Assembly: GCF_963675165.1 (NCBI RefSeq)
Contig: NC_087379.1
Location: forward strand, 3,042,201 to 3,106,200
DNA from: Halichondria panicea
Taxonomy: Eukaryota > Porifera > Demospongiae > Suberitida > Halichondriidae
DNA: 64,000 nt
Direction: 5' to 3'
Both the position numbers and the translations under genes were made by a program. The notes below the pieces were generated by a model that had not been told where the DNA came from, did not search any database, and saw only the letters and a program-made list of their open reading frames with translations. Within the stretch, counting starts at the first letter, position 1. Each line of letters opens with the position of its first letter. Below are positions 1 through 9,800 of the stretch, piece after piece.

Positions 1-1595
1 ATTGCAAGCTCAGCATTCATTGCACTAGAGGAAACACTGGTTGAGGGCGTGGGGAGAGAGAGTGGTGGTGCTGGGGTGGTGGATGTAGGGGACAGTCCCA
101 CTATAGGAGTAGCTGTGAATGGGAGAAATTAAAAAATTTGTAACGGTCATTCTAATCGACGGCTCAAAATGCAGTCACTGACTCACTGGTGTAAGTGAAA
201 TGTATATACATGTATAGGTTACAAATGGCTACATTGGAATGTGTAGGAAGTAAGGTGCTGACTTAGGCACTAGTTAAGTTTGGCCTTAAGAATCTTGTGT
301 GCACATGCTCAAAATTGCTGCTTGTTTATTGTATTTTAACTCACCTTCCTCGCCAAATGTGCAACTGACAGCATCAAATGGGTAGAAATAGTCGTCGTCC
401 TTAAAGCACCCAAAATAATGACACACAAGTGTTGTGTTCTCCTGCAGTACGGCATTGGAAACCAGATGGGTGACATTCCCATATTCGTACATTTTGTAAT
501 TTTTTCCACCAAGAGTGATCCTTTTTAACCTTGTGGAGCGGAGAGTTGTGTAACTCAACTGAAAGACAAGATTGAGTAAGCACATAAAGTGGTGTCAAAA
601 GGTGTAAATGCTTGCTCGTTTGATACATCCATGCATACAAAGACATAATTATACACTCACAACTAAGCGGGTACTAAATTACACATACTGTATGTACTTG
701 ATTAAACGCCCGGGCGTTTATTTCATATCGAAGTCTGTAAAGGGGCGCTTATTCGAAATGGGCGTTTATTGGTCATGTCTACTCCAAACTCTTGCACAGC
801 AGCAGTTATTATGCTCTTTTTGGCTGCTGCCACAGCTCTCAGCTTAAATCTTAAGTCATAGGAGTGGTGTTTCTCCCTCTGTGTTGGTATCTCTCTCAGC
901 CATCATAAAAAAAGTATCTATATATTCTATGCTGCCATGCTTCCACTTACTAGTTCAGCTCCACCCACAGTGCCACGCCCATACATGAGCGAAGATGGGC
1001 GTTTATTGACAAAGACAAAGCTTTTACCATGGGCGTTTAATCAAGTAAATACGGTAATTTATAACTGGTAATATTCTAATAAAATTATACTGAAGGGACT
1101 AGCTGTTGACAAAGCTGCATGCAAGCATAAAGCGGGTTACAACACCATACCCGATGAGTATATATACCTGTGTATCGTTAGAACATTGATAATCAATGAG
1201 GATTTCCCCACTTCCAGAATTAGCCTCAACGGTCCAGTACACATCCGACCGGTTACTATGGCAATCAACTTGCAGCTGCACTTCATCGGAAGAGGGCATC
1301 ACATAATCTGAAGCAATCATAATAAAATTGTGAGGCAGTTGACTCAAGCTATCACAATCAAAATTTAATTTTCTACTATTATATACACTATGCTGCATTG
1401 ATATGATATGATTTTCGAATAGCTCACAAGTGCAGGCTAGCTAAATATTATTTGCACAATCTAGATAGACTAATTATACTGTACTGGCAGCCAGACAATG
1501 CATGACCTACCTCCATCATAAGTGCAAGTAGGTATACCAGTAGTGCCACTCAACAACAGGTGCAGTATCCACAGGCAAACAGTCAACGCTCTCAT
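1..1595 (-). CDS. Secreted/membrane ectodomain protein, 5' part (C-terminus outside window)
   Basis: Four exons are visible on the minus strand: 1511-1595, 1168-1307, 345-558 and 1-112 (open at the window edge), with consistent phases 1, 0, 1. The start was chosen because the first exon encodes a good signal peptide (MRALTVCLWILHLLLSGTTG). The next two exons encode a Cys-containing ectodomain with several N-glycosylation sequons and no family I recognise; cysteines lie in DCHSN, YQCSN, VCHYFGC and VSCTF contexts, compatible with an Ig- or CUB-like disulphide fold. The last visible exon is a Ser/Thr/Pro-rich linker, as often precedes a transmembrane helix. A signal peptide, small disulphide domain and Pro/Thr stalk suggest a cell-surface receptor or adhesion protein, but that is inference. 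A MITE sits in the intron between exons 2 and 3. Confidence 0.7.
686..1056. mobile_element. MITE, family A (TIR TACTGTATGTACTTGATTAA)
   Basis: A 371-bp element with imperfect terminal inverted repeats: TACTGTATGTACTTGATTAA at the left and the complement of TACCGTATTTACTTGATTAA at the right, followed inward by the GGGCGTTTA motif repeated several times. It lies in the intron between exons 2 and 3 of the leftmost gene. A second copy at 41252-42265 is collinear but interrupted by another insertion. There is no coding capacity, so it is a non-autonomous DNA element. Confidence 0.75.
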
Positions 1596-1954
1596 CTTGC
1601 TGCATCTACTTATCAATTGCAAGTAGCTACTTGAGACTATGAGTCATGTACAAATGTAAAAAGCAGTCTAGTCAGTCCAGTCTAGTCCATGTGGGGGTAG
1701 CAGGGGGGTGGAGCTGTTTGATGTTGCCCGGGAATTCACTTGCTAGTAGGAAAGAATCACTTTCTGCATCTTCAGCCACCAGCACAGCTAGGAGGGGAAT
1801 TCTCACCGCCTTTTATATCAACAAATTCAGCCTGGGAGGAGGCTAGATTGTCCGAATCGCATCGTACTATACATGAACCATTGGTATACATTATTTTTAT
1901 GCTACTAAAAATCAAGCTGGTATATCAGAATGGTATAAAAGTTGGTATCATTAC
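1596..1954. other. Intergenic spacer, no feature seen
   Basis: This is the spacer between the start of the leftmost gene and the stop codon of the RNA ligase gene, both on the minus strand. It should hold the promoter of the leftmost gene and the 3' UTR of the ligase. I see no convincing open frame, RNA gene or repeat. Confidence 0.5.
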
Positions 1955-4900
1955 TTAAGTATGGTGTCTCAATTTTGCCTGCCTCCAAGTTCTTCTCCAT
2001 GAGTCGTCAGTTTGCACATGCCCAGCACGTACATATTTGGCAACATGGTTTTCCAGCTGGTCGAAGGGAAAACCGGCAACTGTGCGAATAACAAACCCCT
2101 CAGGAGTGCATGTTCCTGTGCATAGGAGGATCAAGAGCACCTTTAATAGTTGTGACACATGTAGCATAATTTTGAGCATAGTAGGCGCATTTTTATAACA
2201 ATTATGAGAATAATAGTCAGGTTTTACAGAAATACATGTCAGTACAAGACATAGTATATATAAACATTTGGAAGTACTGGTGCATGGTTAACTATTTCCT
2301 TGGCATTCTATATCATAGTTAGCCTCGATTCCAGGCCGCATTAAAATACGTATTTTAATCGGCCTGGAATCGAGGCTACATCATAGTGTATAGATAGAGT
2401 CATGTGGCAATTATTTATAGTTTGATGTTACTTGTGCGACGACATGGGGTCTATATGTTGTGTTGTGCTTTGGAGGAATAATGTGGGAATAATAGGCGAT
2501 TTGAAAAGAATAATAGGCAATTTGAAAAGAATAATAGGCTGTTTACTTGAGCATAAAAGAATGGTATATCTCGAGCATAATCTACCAACCCCTACGAGTG
2601 CCACATTGGATATATTGCCTCAGCAGTGACGTAGGCCCGAGGGCTGCAGCAACGTGCCCACGAGTGAAGCTGCGTTGATTCTTGAGTGGGAAATAGATCT
2701 TGGTGCTACGAGTTTCTTGTTTGTCAGTTCACATTACTTATGTAATGTGAACTATAAAAACATTCCAATGAAAAATTACTCCCTAGTGTTGTGCATGTTA
2801 TTATGCAGACATTTAGGTCTTCTCTTGTACCTAGCTTCCCACGTATAACTAAACTAGACCACCAAAATGAAAGTTGGTAGGATTTTGGCCATGCAGGGAA
2901 ACAATCAACTGCATGGGGGGAGTCCCATGTCAATTCGTCCCAAAGTCATCCACTTTTAATTTTTAACCATGTCACCACGAAATGACTTACAAGTGACACG
3001 TTGCACATGCTTATCTACATTTCCAGACATCGTTTACTTTTTGTTATGCCAATTTAACAATGCAATGACGGTACCGATTGCTTGTTTCCATGCTTTTGGT
3101 GATTCCTTGCATGACAATCCTAGCAAGTTTCACATTGCAACTGTTTTCGTGGTCTCGTACTCTTTGTTTTTGTTTACAGTAGCATACATGAGCAGTAATT
3201 ATTGTTGTAGGCACAACACAGTGACTTACGATGATGAGATATTAAAGAAGGGGTCACAATCACAGCATGCACCAACAAAAAGAGCTGTGGTGTTTGAGGT
3301 ATAAATATGTTAATCTTATCTTTGCTTCACAACACTGTCAGCCACATGGAAGTGGAAGCTTGTAACTGAGGAGCAGTAGCCATGTGGTCTCGTTATTAGG
3401 CAAGTGTGTATTATGCAAGGAGATGGTTTTTCTACTCAGGAGAAGTTGAGCCTGGACATCTAAGCGCTTTGTGACAGTGCTTGCAAATCTGAGAGAGAGC
3501 TTCTGGACTTGCTTGAAAAAATATTCTTTTTGTTACAATTCAAAGAAATGATTCTCAAAAATCTTCCTTAATCTTCCTTACTAACCAACCAATCCACTTA
3601 AGTCACTTAAGTCAGTTCACACGAAATGCACAATATAGTGCATACAAGATTTCAAATGTCTATTAATATCATGTGACATTTTGGCAGTGTGATATATCAC
3701 ACATACATAACTGTAGAATTCAGCTGCGCAAACAGTGAGTTCCTAGATATGGTCTCTCCCTGCAGAAAAATAGCAGTCTAAAACAACTGCTGAACATCTC
3801 GAAACAGGCGCTGCCAATCTTAATTACAACACCTGCTGGTTGTAACAACAAAGAAATATTTTTGGTAGTGCTACCAATGCACAATCAAACATTCCCAGCT
3901 AGACTACTGGCCCATACCATTTATTGCCTACATGCTACTAAGTACACTTCTACTGGCCCATACCATTTATTGCCTACATGCTACTAAGTACACTTAGGTG
4001 CCTCCCTCCTCAATATAGGTATTCGTGCAATGAGAATAATCAAAGTGTAAAGCGATCCTCGCAAGTGTGGGAGTGTGGGAGTGTGTATAGTGGGCAAACA
4101 GTGATGGTTGGAGATATTTAATCAAGGCTCACCACATAGTGACTTGTGGCTCATTTTCTTCGCTATCACAGACTGGGCGACATCCATGGATACCATCTGT
4201 AATCAGTGATGCGTGGAACACAACAACATGTCAAACCAACCAACAAAATATGAAGGGGAGGGAAGGGCAGAAAAATTGCTACCATATTTTCGCGTGTATT
4301 AATTTCTGCTCGCAGATAATTGGAAAATGCAATGAAAACCACTTGCGAGTAATTAGAAACGCTATGATTTCACAACTTGAGCAGAATTTAATACGAGTTA
4401 AACAGTGAAACTGCAGACAATTTAAATCTACCTATGAAAATATAACACCTTAATTAAGGTATATACAAGAGTTCAACTCTTGGTATATAACAATGTAAGG
4501 AAAGGCCAGTACCCATTCTGCAAACAAGTTATATTTTTCCAAGGAAAATAATTTTTTATCTCTATGATACCACTAACCTGTTGTTTGGTCACCATAGGAA
4601 CAGTGGGAACTCCAATCTCATTGGCTAACTCAGTCATGTGATCCCACGACCACCAATCACGACGATTCTCCAGCACACCAAACAGATAGAAAAACGATGT
4701 CAATTGGTCATATTCGATGGAATGTATACCAAACATGTTCTCTCCAAACAGTTGCACATTGTCGGGTATTAGGTAGCTAATTTGTGAGGCCAGCTCTTTG
4801 ATAGGACCGAATGAAGCGTGACTGACCTCATTAGTTACTGTCCTTGCATACACCTGTTTGGAGAAATAAAATGTGTATGACTCTCACAACATTAATTATT

Positions 4901-6503
4901 GATATGCAGCAGCAAGAATAAAGGTTAATTATCCCATGCGGGGAATCAAACCAGGTTAGAACGATGGACCCTAAATACTTGGAAGTGAGACCTCAGCTAG
5001 ACCCTAGCTAGGGCTTTATAGTGGGGGGCAATCACTGTATGCTGTGTGCATACATCACTGTGTAGGCTTACAGTGAAGGTGGACACATTATCTGACTATC
5101 ACATAACATGCCACACACCATTGTATGCTGTGTGCATACATCACTGTGTAGGCTTACAGTGAAGGTGGATACATTAGGCCACTGTTAGTTGAATACTTGT
5201 TTCAGATGAAAATACTAGCTTGGCTCTAATGAGGGAGGGAGACCTTTATTATCTCATTATTTGATGATGTCATATCCTGTTTTTTTATTCGATGACTGCT
5301 ATTACAGAATACACCCGGGAAGGCCGATGAACACCACTGATCCTCTACAGTACAGTGCTCTGTGCTCTGTGTGCGCTATGGTAGCAGACTCTTTTTGGTC
5401 TTATTACGTAAAATTCACTGCACTCATTTTCTTTGTCTATTTTATGTCTCTTGTCAACATTGCAGCAGCACATGGTAAAACAATGCAGTGTCAGCAAAAA
5501 AAGAACTTTGATCTCCAATAATGGCTGACATCAGCAATAATGACTTATTGATGCGGTGAGCAAAAACTGAGGCGGGCGGTTGATCTGAAACAAGTACAGT
5601 AGACTCTCGCTATTCCGGCTCTCTGAAGTACGGTCACCTCGATATACTGGCCATTTGGCTTGGCACGGAATGCTAGCTATATGTTTACTGTACAAAACTC
5701 ACTCTAAAGTACAGCCACTCGCTATTCCGTTTACCGGCCAGTGCTGGCTGTTCCCAAACAAGGTTTTCAATGTAATTTTATACGTGTATTACGGCCGGAT
5801 ATGATGTTTTGGGTGTGGTTTAGCAAACAAAATTGGATTACACTTAAATAGAGAACAAAATGATTCATTATCCTTCATTATCCTCGAGACAAGAACCGCA
5901 AAATTAGTCATTAGATTCGAGGTAAGGTCGTTTTTAAGCCGCGGCTATTTCCTGAGATACAGCCACGTCACTATTTCGGCCAAGCTGCATGGTCCCAAGG
6001 GTGACCGGATTAACGAGAGTCTACTGTATGCAACTAACAGTGGCCTTATCTGACAATCACATAACATGCATGCCACATCAGAGGAGGTACGACAGGCGCG
6101 GTGCAGCTCAGGCAATTAGCTTTTGATTGAACAATAATTATCCGCCCACGTCGTATGTTTTTGCTGAGAGTAATCAGAGGCTAATTGCTTGAGCTGCACC
6201 GCGCCTCTCGGACCTCCTCTGATGCCACATACACCCTCGTATGCTGTATGCATACGTCACTGTGTAGGCTTACAGTGAAGGTGGATACATTATCTGACAA
6301 TCACAAAACATGCCACACACCTTTCCGTTATAGATCGAACAGTTTCCTCCATCTAGTTTCTCGGTTAGAACAGTCTCTTGAGACAGAATAGGTAGAGCCG
6401 TATCTTTGGAGGATACTAGCACTATGTCATCAGCTGAAACACCAGGACTGAATGGTAGATGAGGGGTCCTGGGGTACTTTTGTTGAGCTAAAGACATTGC
6501 CAT
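1955..6503 (-). CDS. ATP-dependent RNA ligase, Rnl2/PF09414-like
   Basis: Four exons on the minus strand (6321-6503, 4578-4853, 4133-4196, 1955-2115; phases 0, 0, 1) give a 227-residue protein. The nucleotidyltransferase motifs are visible in order: motif I TEKLDGGN with the adenylated lysine at about residue 49; motif Ia YARTVTN plus SHASF (62-76); motif III FGENMFGIHSI (97-107); motif IIIa FYLFGV; motif IV PEGFVIR (179-185); motif V VAKYVR (lysine about 201). The order and spacing fit the compact catalytic core of Rnl2/REL-type ligases, which seal 3'-OH/5'-PO4 RNA ends through an enzyme-AMP intermediate. There is no C-terminal extension and no targeting signal. Introns 1 and 3 are swollen by repeats. 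It shares a 365-bp divergent upstream region with the RFX gene. It does not resemble RLIG1 (C12orf29) and could have been acquired from a microbe or virus and later intronised (inference). Confidence 0.85.
2161..2594. mobile_element. Degenerate copy of the 17-kb hAT-like MITE
   Basis: This stretch is collinear with the intact element at 17028-17387, sharing TAATTTTGAGCATA, AAACATTTGGAAGTACTG and the right end CCAACCCCTA at 2585-2594. The left terminal repeat is not recognisable. It lies in the third intron of the RNA ligase gene, starting just before the last exon. The copy is itself interrupted by a palindromic element at 2320-2378. Confidence 0.6.
2320..2378. mobile_element. Palindromic foldback element nested in another repeat
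   Basis: A nearly perfect 59-bp palindrome whose arms begin TAGCCTCGATTCCAGGCCG. Its flanks repeat ATCATAG on both sides, and the related repeat at 17 kb lacks it at the matching place, so it is an insertion with a target duplication of about 7-8 bp. The same arm sequence ends the 580-bp foldback element at 35792-36371. Confidence 0.65.
3904..3995. repeat. Tandem duplication, 2 x 46 bp
   Basis: Two adjacent, apparently identical 46-bp copies (3904-3949 and 3950-3995), each starting CTACTGGCCCATACC. It is within the third intron of the RNA ligase gene. A recent slippage or duplication event is the simplest reading. Confidence 0.85.
5036..5175. repeat. 86-bp repeat unit, 1.6 copies, in RNA ligase intron 1
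   Basis: The unit starts TGTATGCTGTGTGCATACAT and recurs at 5122. A third copy at about 6238-6320 runs up to the splice donor of ligase exon 1, and a fragment lies at 6045-6078. The copy next to the exon contains the donor region, so the unit appears to derive from the 5' end of the intron. Confidence 0.8.
5597..6026. mobile_element. pogo/Tigger-like non-autonomous element
   Basis: A 430-bp element with inverted ends CAGTAGACTCTCGCTATTCC and the complement of CAGTAGACTCTCGTTAATCC, flanked by TA on each side, as expected for Tc1/mariner-pogo TA target duplications. A second copy is at 53350-53711. It lies in intron 1 of the RNA ligase gene. There is no transposase frame. Confidence 0.75.
6079..6221. 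mobile_element. MITE, family B (TIR CAGAGGAGGT), copy 1
   Basis: A 143-bp element with long terminal inverted repeats of about 40 bp starting CAGAGGAGGTACGACAGGCG. The direct repeat ATGCCACAT flanks both ends, consistent with an 8-9 bp target duplication. The CAGAG ends fit the hAT-type terminal consensus YARNG. It is inserted into a fragment of the 86-bp repeat, in intron 1 of the RNA ligase gene. Confidence 0.85.
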
Positions 6504-6868
6504 GATATCGAGTTTTAGAAAGTCATGTTTGGTAAAGATGGTTAAGCTAAGAGCTAAGTCTTAGCCTAAACACATTTGCTAATTTCTAAGACGATTCGTT
6601 ACAATTTATTACTGATTATAGTTCACATTCCATAAGTTTTACTGTAGTTGCTGTGTTACCGTCCCTTTGAATGGCTTTTGCCGTAATGGAAAGCGGTTAT
6701 ATAGTGTTCTAGAGCAGCTATAAAGAGCCAAAGACATTTGCTAAACCCTCAACGACTCGCCTAAGGCTAGCTGGAACTAGCTTCCTGGAATCAGACAGCC
6801 TTATGTGATACACTTGTCTTGAAGACTTGTCTACTGCCTTTAGAGTGAATTGTACATACCAGACACTG
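6504..6868. promoter_or_regulatory. Divergent intergenic region, RNA ligase / RFX
   Basis: 365 bp separate the RNA ligase start (minus) from the chosen RFX start (plus). The two genes are head to head, so this interval probably holds both promoters. I see no clear TATA box or X-box palindrome. If the RFX first exon is wrong, the true promoter lies elsewhere. Confidence 0.4.
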
Positions 6869-9800
6869 ATGGCTTGCTACCCAGGGCAACCGACCCTAGC
6901 CCTACAAGTGCCCAGTGTGATGGCTGAGGGACAGTTGGAGCCAGGTGAGTCAAGTGTACGTACATACAGTTGAGTTGTGTCGGGTGATGTACATGTGTAC
7001 TGGTCGAACATTGAAATTGTGTTAGGGCTTTATACAATTATGCCTGTGGGTATCGATCGCATCTTCTAGTGCTAAGGATGTGTCCAATATAAATCGTATA
7101 ATGCATGCTATGATTATGCCGTCATAAGAACTAAAAAACCTAAAACTCTATTTAAACAGGAGAGCCTTGGCTGGTAGCATGGAATTACAAGAGACGGTGG
7201 TGTACAGTAGTTCAACTACATGTATTAAATAGCCTTCCAAAGGGGCACACTGGAAATGATTCCTTCCACAGTTTTTGTTCTCCATATAATTAACCTCTCC
7301 TTTTGTTGGAAGTTTTCTTACATGTACACATGTACATGTGCATGTACATGTGCATGTAAATGTGGTTTAAGGAAAGCAATAAATAAATTAGTTTGGTAGT
7401 GAATGAATGGCTTTGATGATCGATAGCTGTGCACCTGTCCAGTGATGACACTGTTACTGCCCAAAAACATGCAGCAGTATAGCGGTGTATTGGATGTCAG
7501 TATTTTGATAGTGTACGACTGTACAGATGTAAACAGTGCAATTGAGCGTGCATCGATAACACCCATTTCAACAGTAGAGTAAAGTATTGATTATACACAT
7601 GCATCACTCACACACACACACGCACACACACACACACACACACGCACGCACGCACGCACGCACACACACAGAGCACCTTGAGGAGTACACATTCAACTCC
7701 AACTTGCGACCTCAGTCCACTCAGTCCATAGCAAAGTGGTGAGTGAGAGTACATAATAGAACAGACCAGTGTGGTACTACATCATACATGTACAGTACGT
7801 ACATCATGTCTATATTAATCTCCACAGACCACCCTAGCTGTGTAAACATTGAGTAAACTTTCTATTTGAGGACCGGAGTTCAAGCGTACATACATTTGAT
7901 TAGTAGACGGTATGCGTGTGCACTTTTCTATGAAGGGTAGCCATTCAATTCGTGATGAAAAAAATTGATGTACATGCACATGTGACTTTTGTCTCTAAAG
8001 AGTACATCTTTACAAGAGAGCATGTGATAGCTCACCATCTGTATATGTATGTGCGATCGTCGTAACAACCTGTCCCCCGTGTAGGTTGGATGACAACTAC
8101 CATTACGAGGATGGTATTTGTTTGCCCCGCTCCACCATCTACGATCACTACGTGGACCACTGTACGAGGGACAAGTTACAACCTGTCAATGCAGCAAGTT
8201 TTGGCAAGATCATCCGGCAGCAGTACCCCAGCCTCACCACCCGGAGATTGGGCACTAGGGGACAATCAAAGTGAGTGAATATAATATATCACTAACCTGC
8301 CCAATTTGGTCAGTACAACTAGCCCTAACCTTCACCAGGTAAATATACTAATTTAATTGCATTTCACTGCTTTGAAGAGAGAAAATGTAGTAGTGTACTA
8401 GATATTGGTATATTCCTTAAAACGCCTGACCATACATGTGTATTATTAGTTTTACTTTCGCAATAGTATATGTGTATGTCAACCCAATACTAGAGCAACA
8501 GGTCGTGTGTTTATAGCCTACTGTCATGCATTTTCACTGCCATGAAGTATTTACTTCTAAAACGTGCTCCAAAATTGTTCTGAGAACGCAATTAAGATAC
8601 GTACTGTACCAACATTTTGAACCTATCAGATAGCTCAGCTTATGACCCATTACGACCGCCTAAATCCACCTGTTCCAGGCTAAGAGGAAAGGGGTTCTTG
8701 ATGTAGGTGCACTACGTGTACTTGTATTGTGTATCTAGAAAGTAAAAGCTACTAACAGAATGCAGTGATGTCATTGTAATGATGTTGTGTAGGTTGAAGA
8801 GTGCCTGTTTATCATGTTGAAGTGTTTTAGAGAGCTAGCCTTTTGCAGATTGTATACCTAGCGCGTGCAGTTGTCAGTATCTTACAGTAAGCTTTCAGAG
8901 GTCACAACATAATGTAATTCGTTACAACGGTTGCTGTGGTAATTGATTGATGTAATGTATACAGAACTCTTGTAGTCTTAACATTACAGTATACAGAAGT
9001 CTTAACATTTTCAGTCCATAGAAGGCTTTAATTGATCTATCAGGCAATAACGTGCATAAAATTCTTAGAGGCAGGGTAGTGAAAATTACTTTCATAATCC
9101 ACCATGTGATGTGGTGGACTAAAAGTCCCTTGTGGCTCAAATGTCATCCTACATGTATGTTCTTGGGATAAAGTATTATTAGTGCTACCGTAATAATTAC
9201 ACCAATCAAAATAGTTCAGTAGAATCGGACCTTTGTGGTAATCGTGGAAGCTGGTGTAGTGTGCTCAGCGTCACTTGTCTGGTTTACGGACGGAAGGAAG
9301 GAAGATATGAATACGTTTGAAGTACATGTACATGTAACCTGAATTTTATTGTCGTCCACCTTTGTGTGGGATGGTGATCACTGATGTACACAGCCTTTGT
9401 GTGAAGTGAAATGGATCGGAAATGACGTACTTATATGAAGCGGTTCTGCAAGCATTGTCAATGTAGCGTTAAATGTCCAGACTATCCCCACACCCACCTA
9501 TGTTCTCAGATCCCCTAGCAATTACCACTGCTAGCGCTAATTGCATCACAAAGAAACCTGATGGTCAGTATCTATGCAACAAGTGTTCTACAAAGCACAC
9601 ACACACCAGCCACAACCCACCACAATCACTTTAACCTCATTACCACCCATTCACACTTTCCCACACTCCGGTTTTCCCTGTTGCACTTTGAGGCTTTTGT
9701 GGGTATATCTGCCACATGTGCAAATATGCCAGACAGTTGTCATGGATATAGTATTGTGTCTATTTTTAGCTGATCCTGATCAAAGGTCACAACATAATGA

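Noticed and set aside
2969-3304. 111-codon plus-strand open frame with hydrophobic segments
   Set aside because: It lies inside the third intron of the RNA ligase gene on the opposite strand, lacks a recognisable domain or supporting splice context, and its length is expected by chance in AT-rich DNA.
5261-5521. 86-codon plus-strand open frame with a hydrophobic stretch
   Set aside because: It lies in ligase intron 1 among repeats and shows no domain, signal or splice support.
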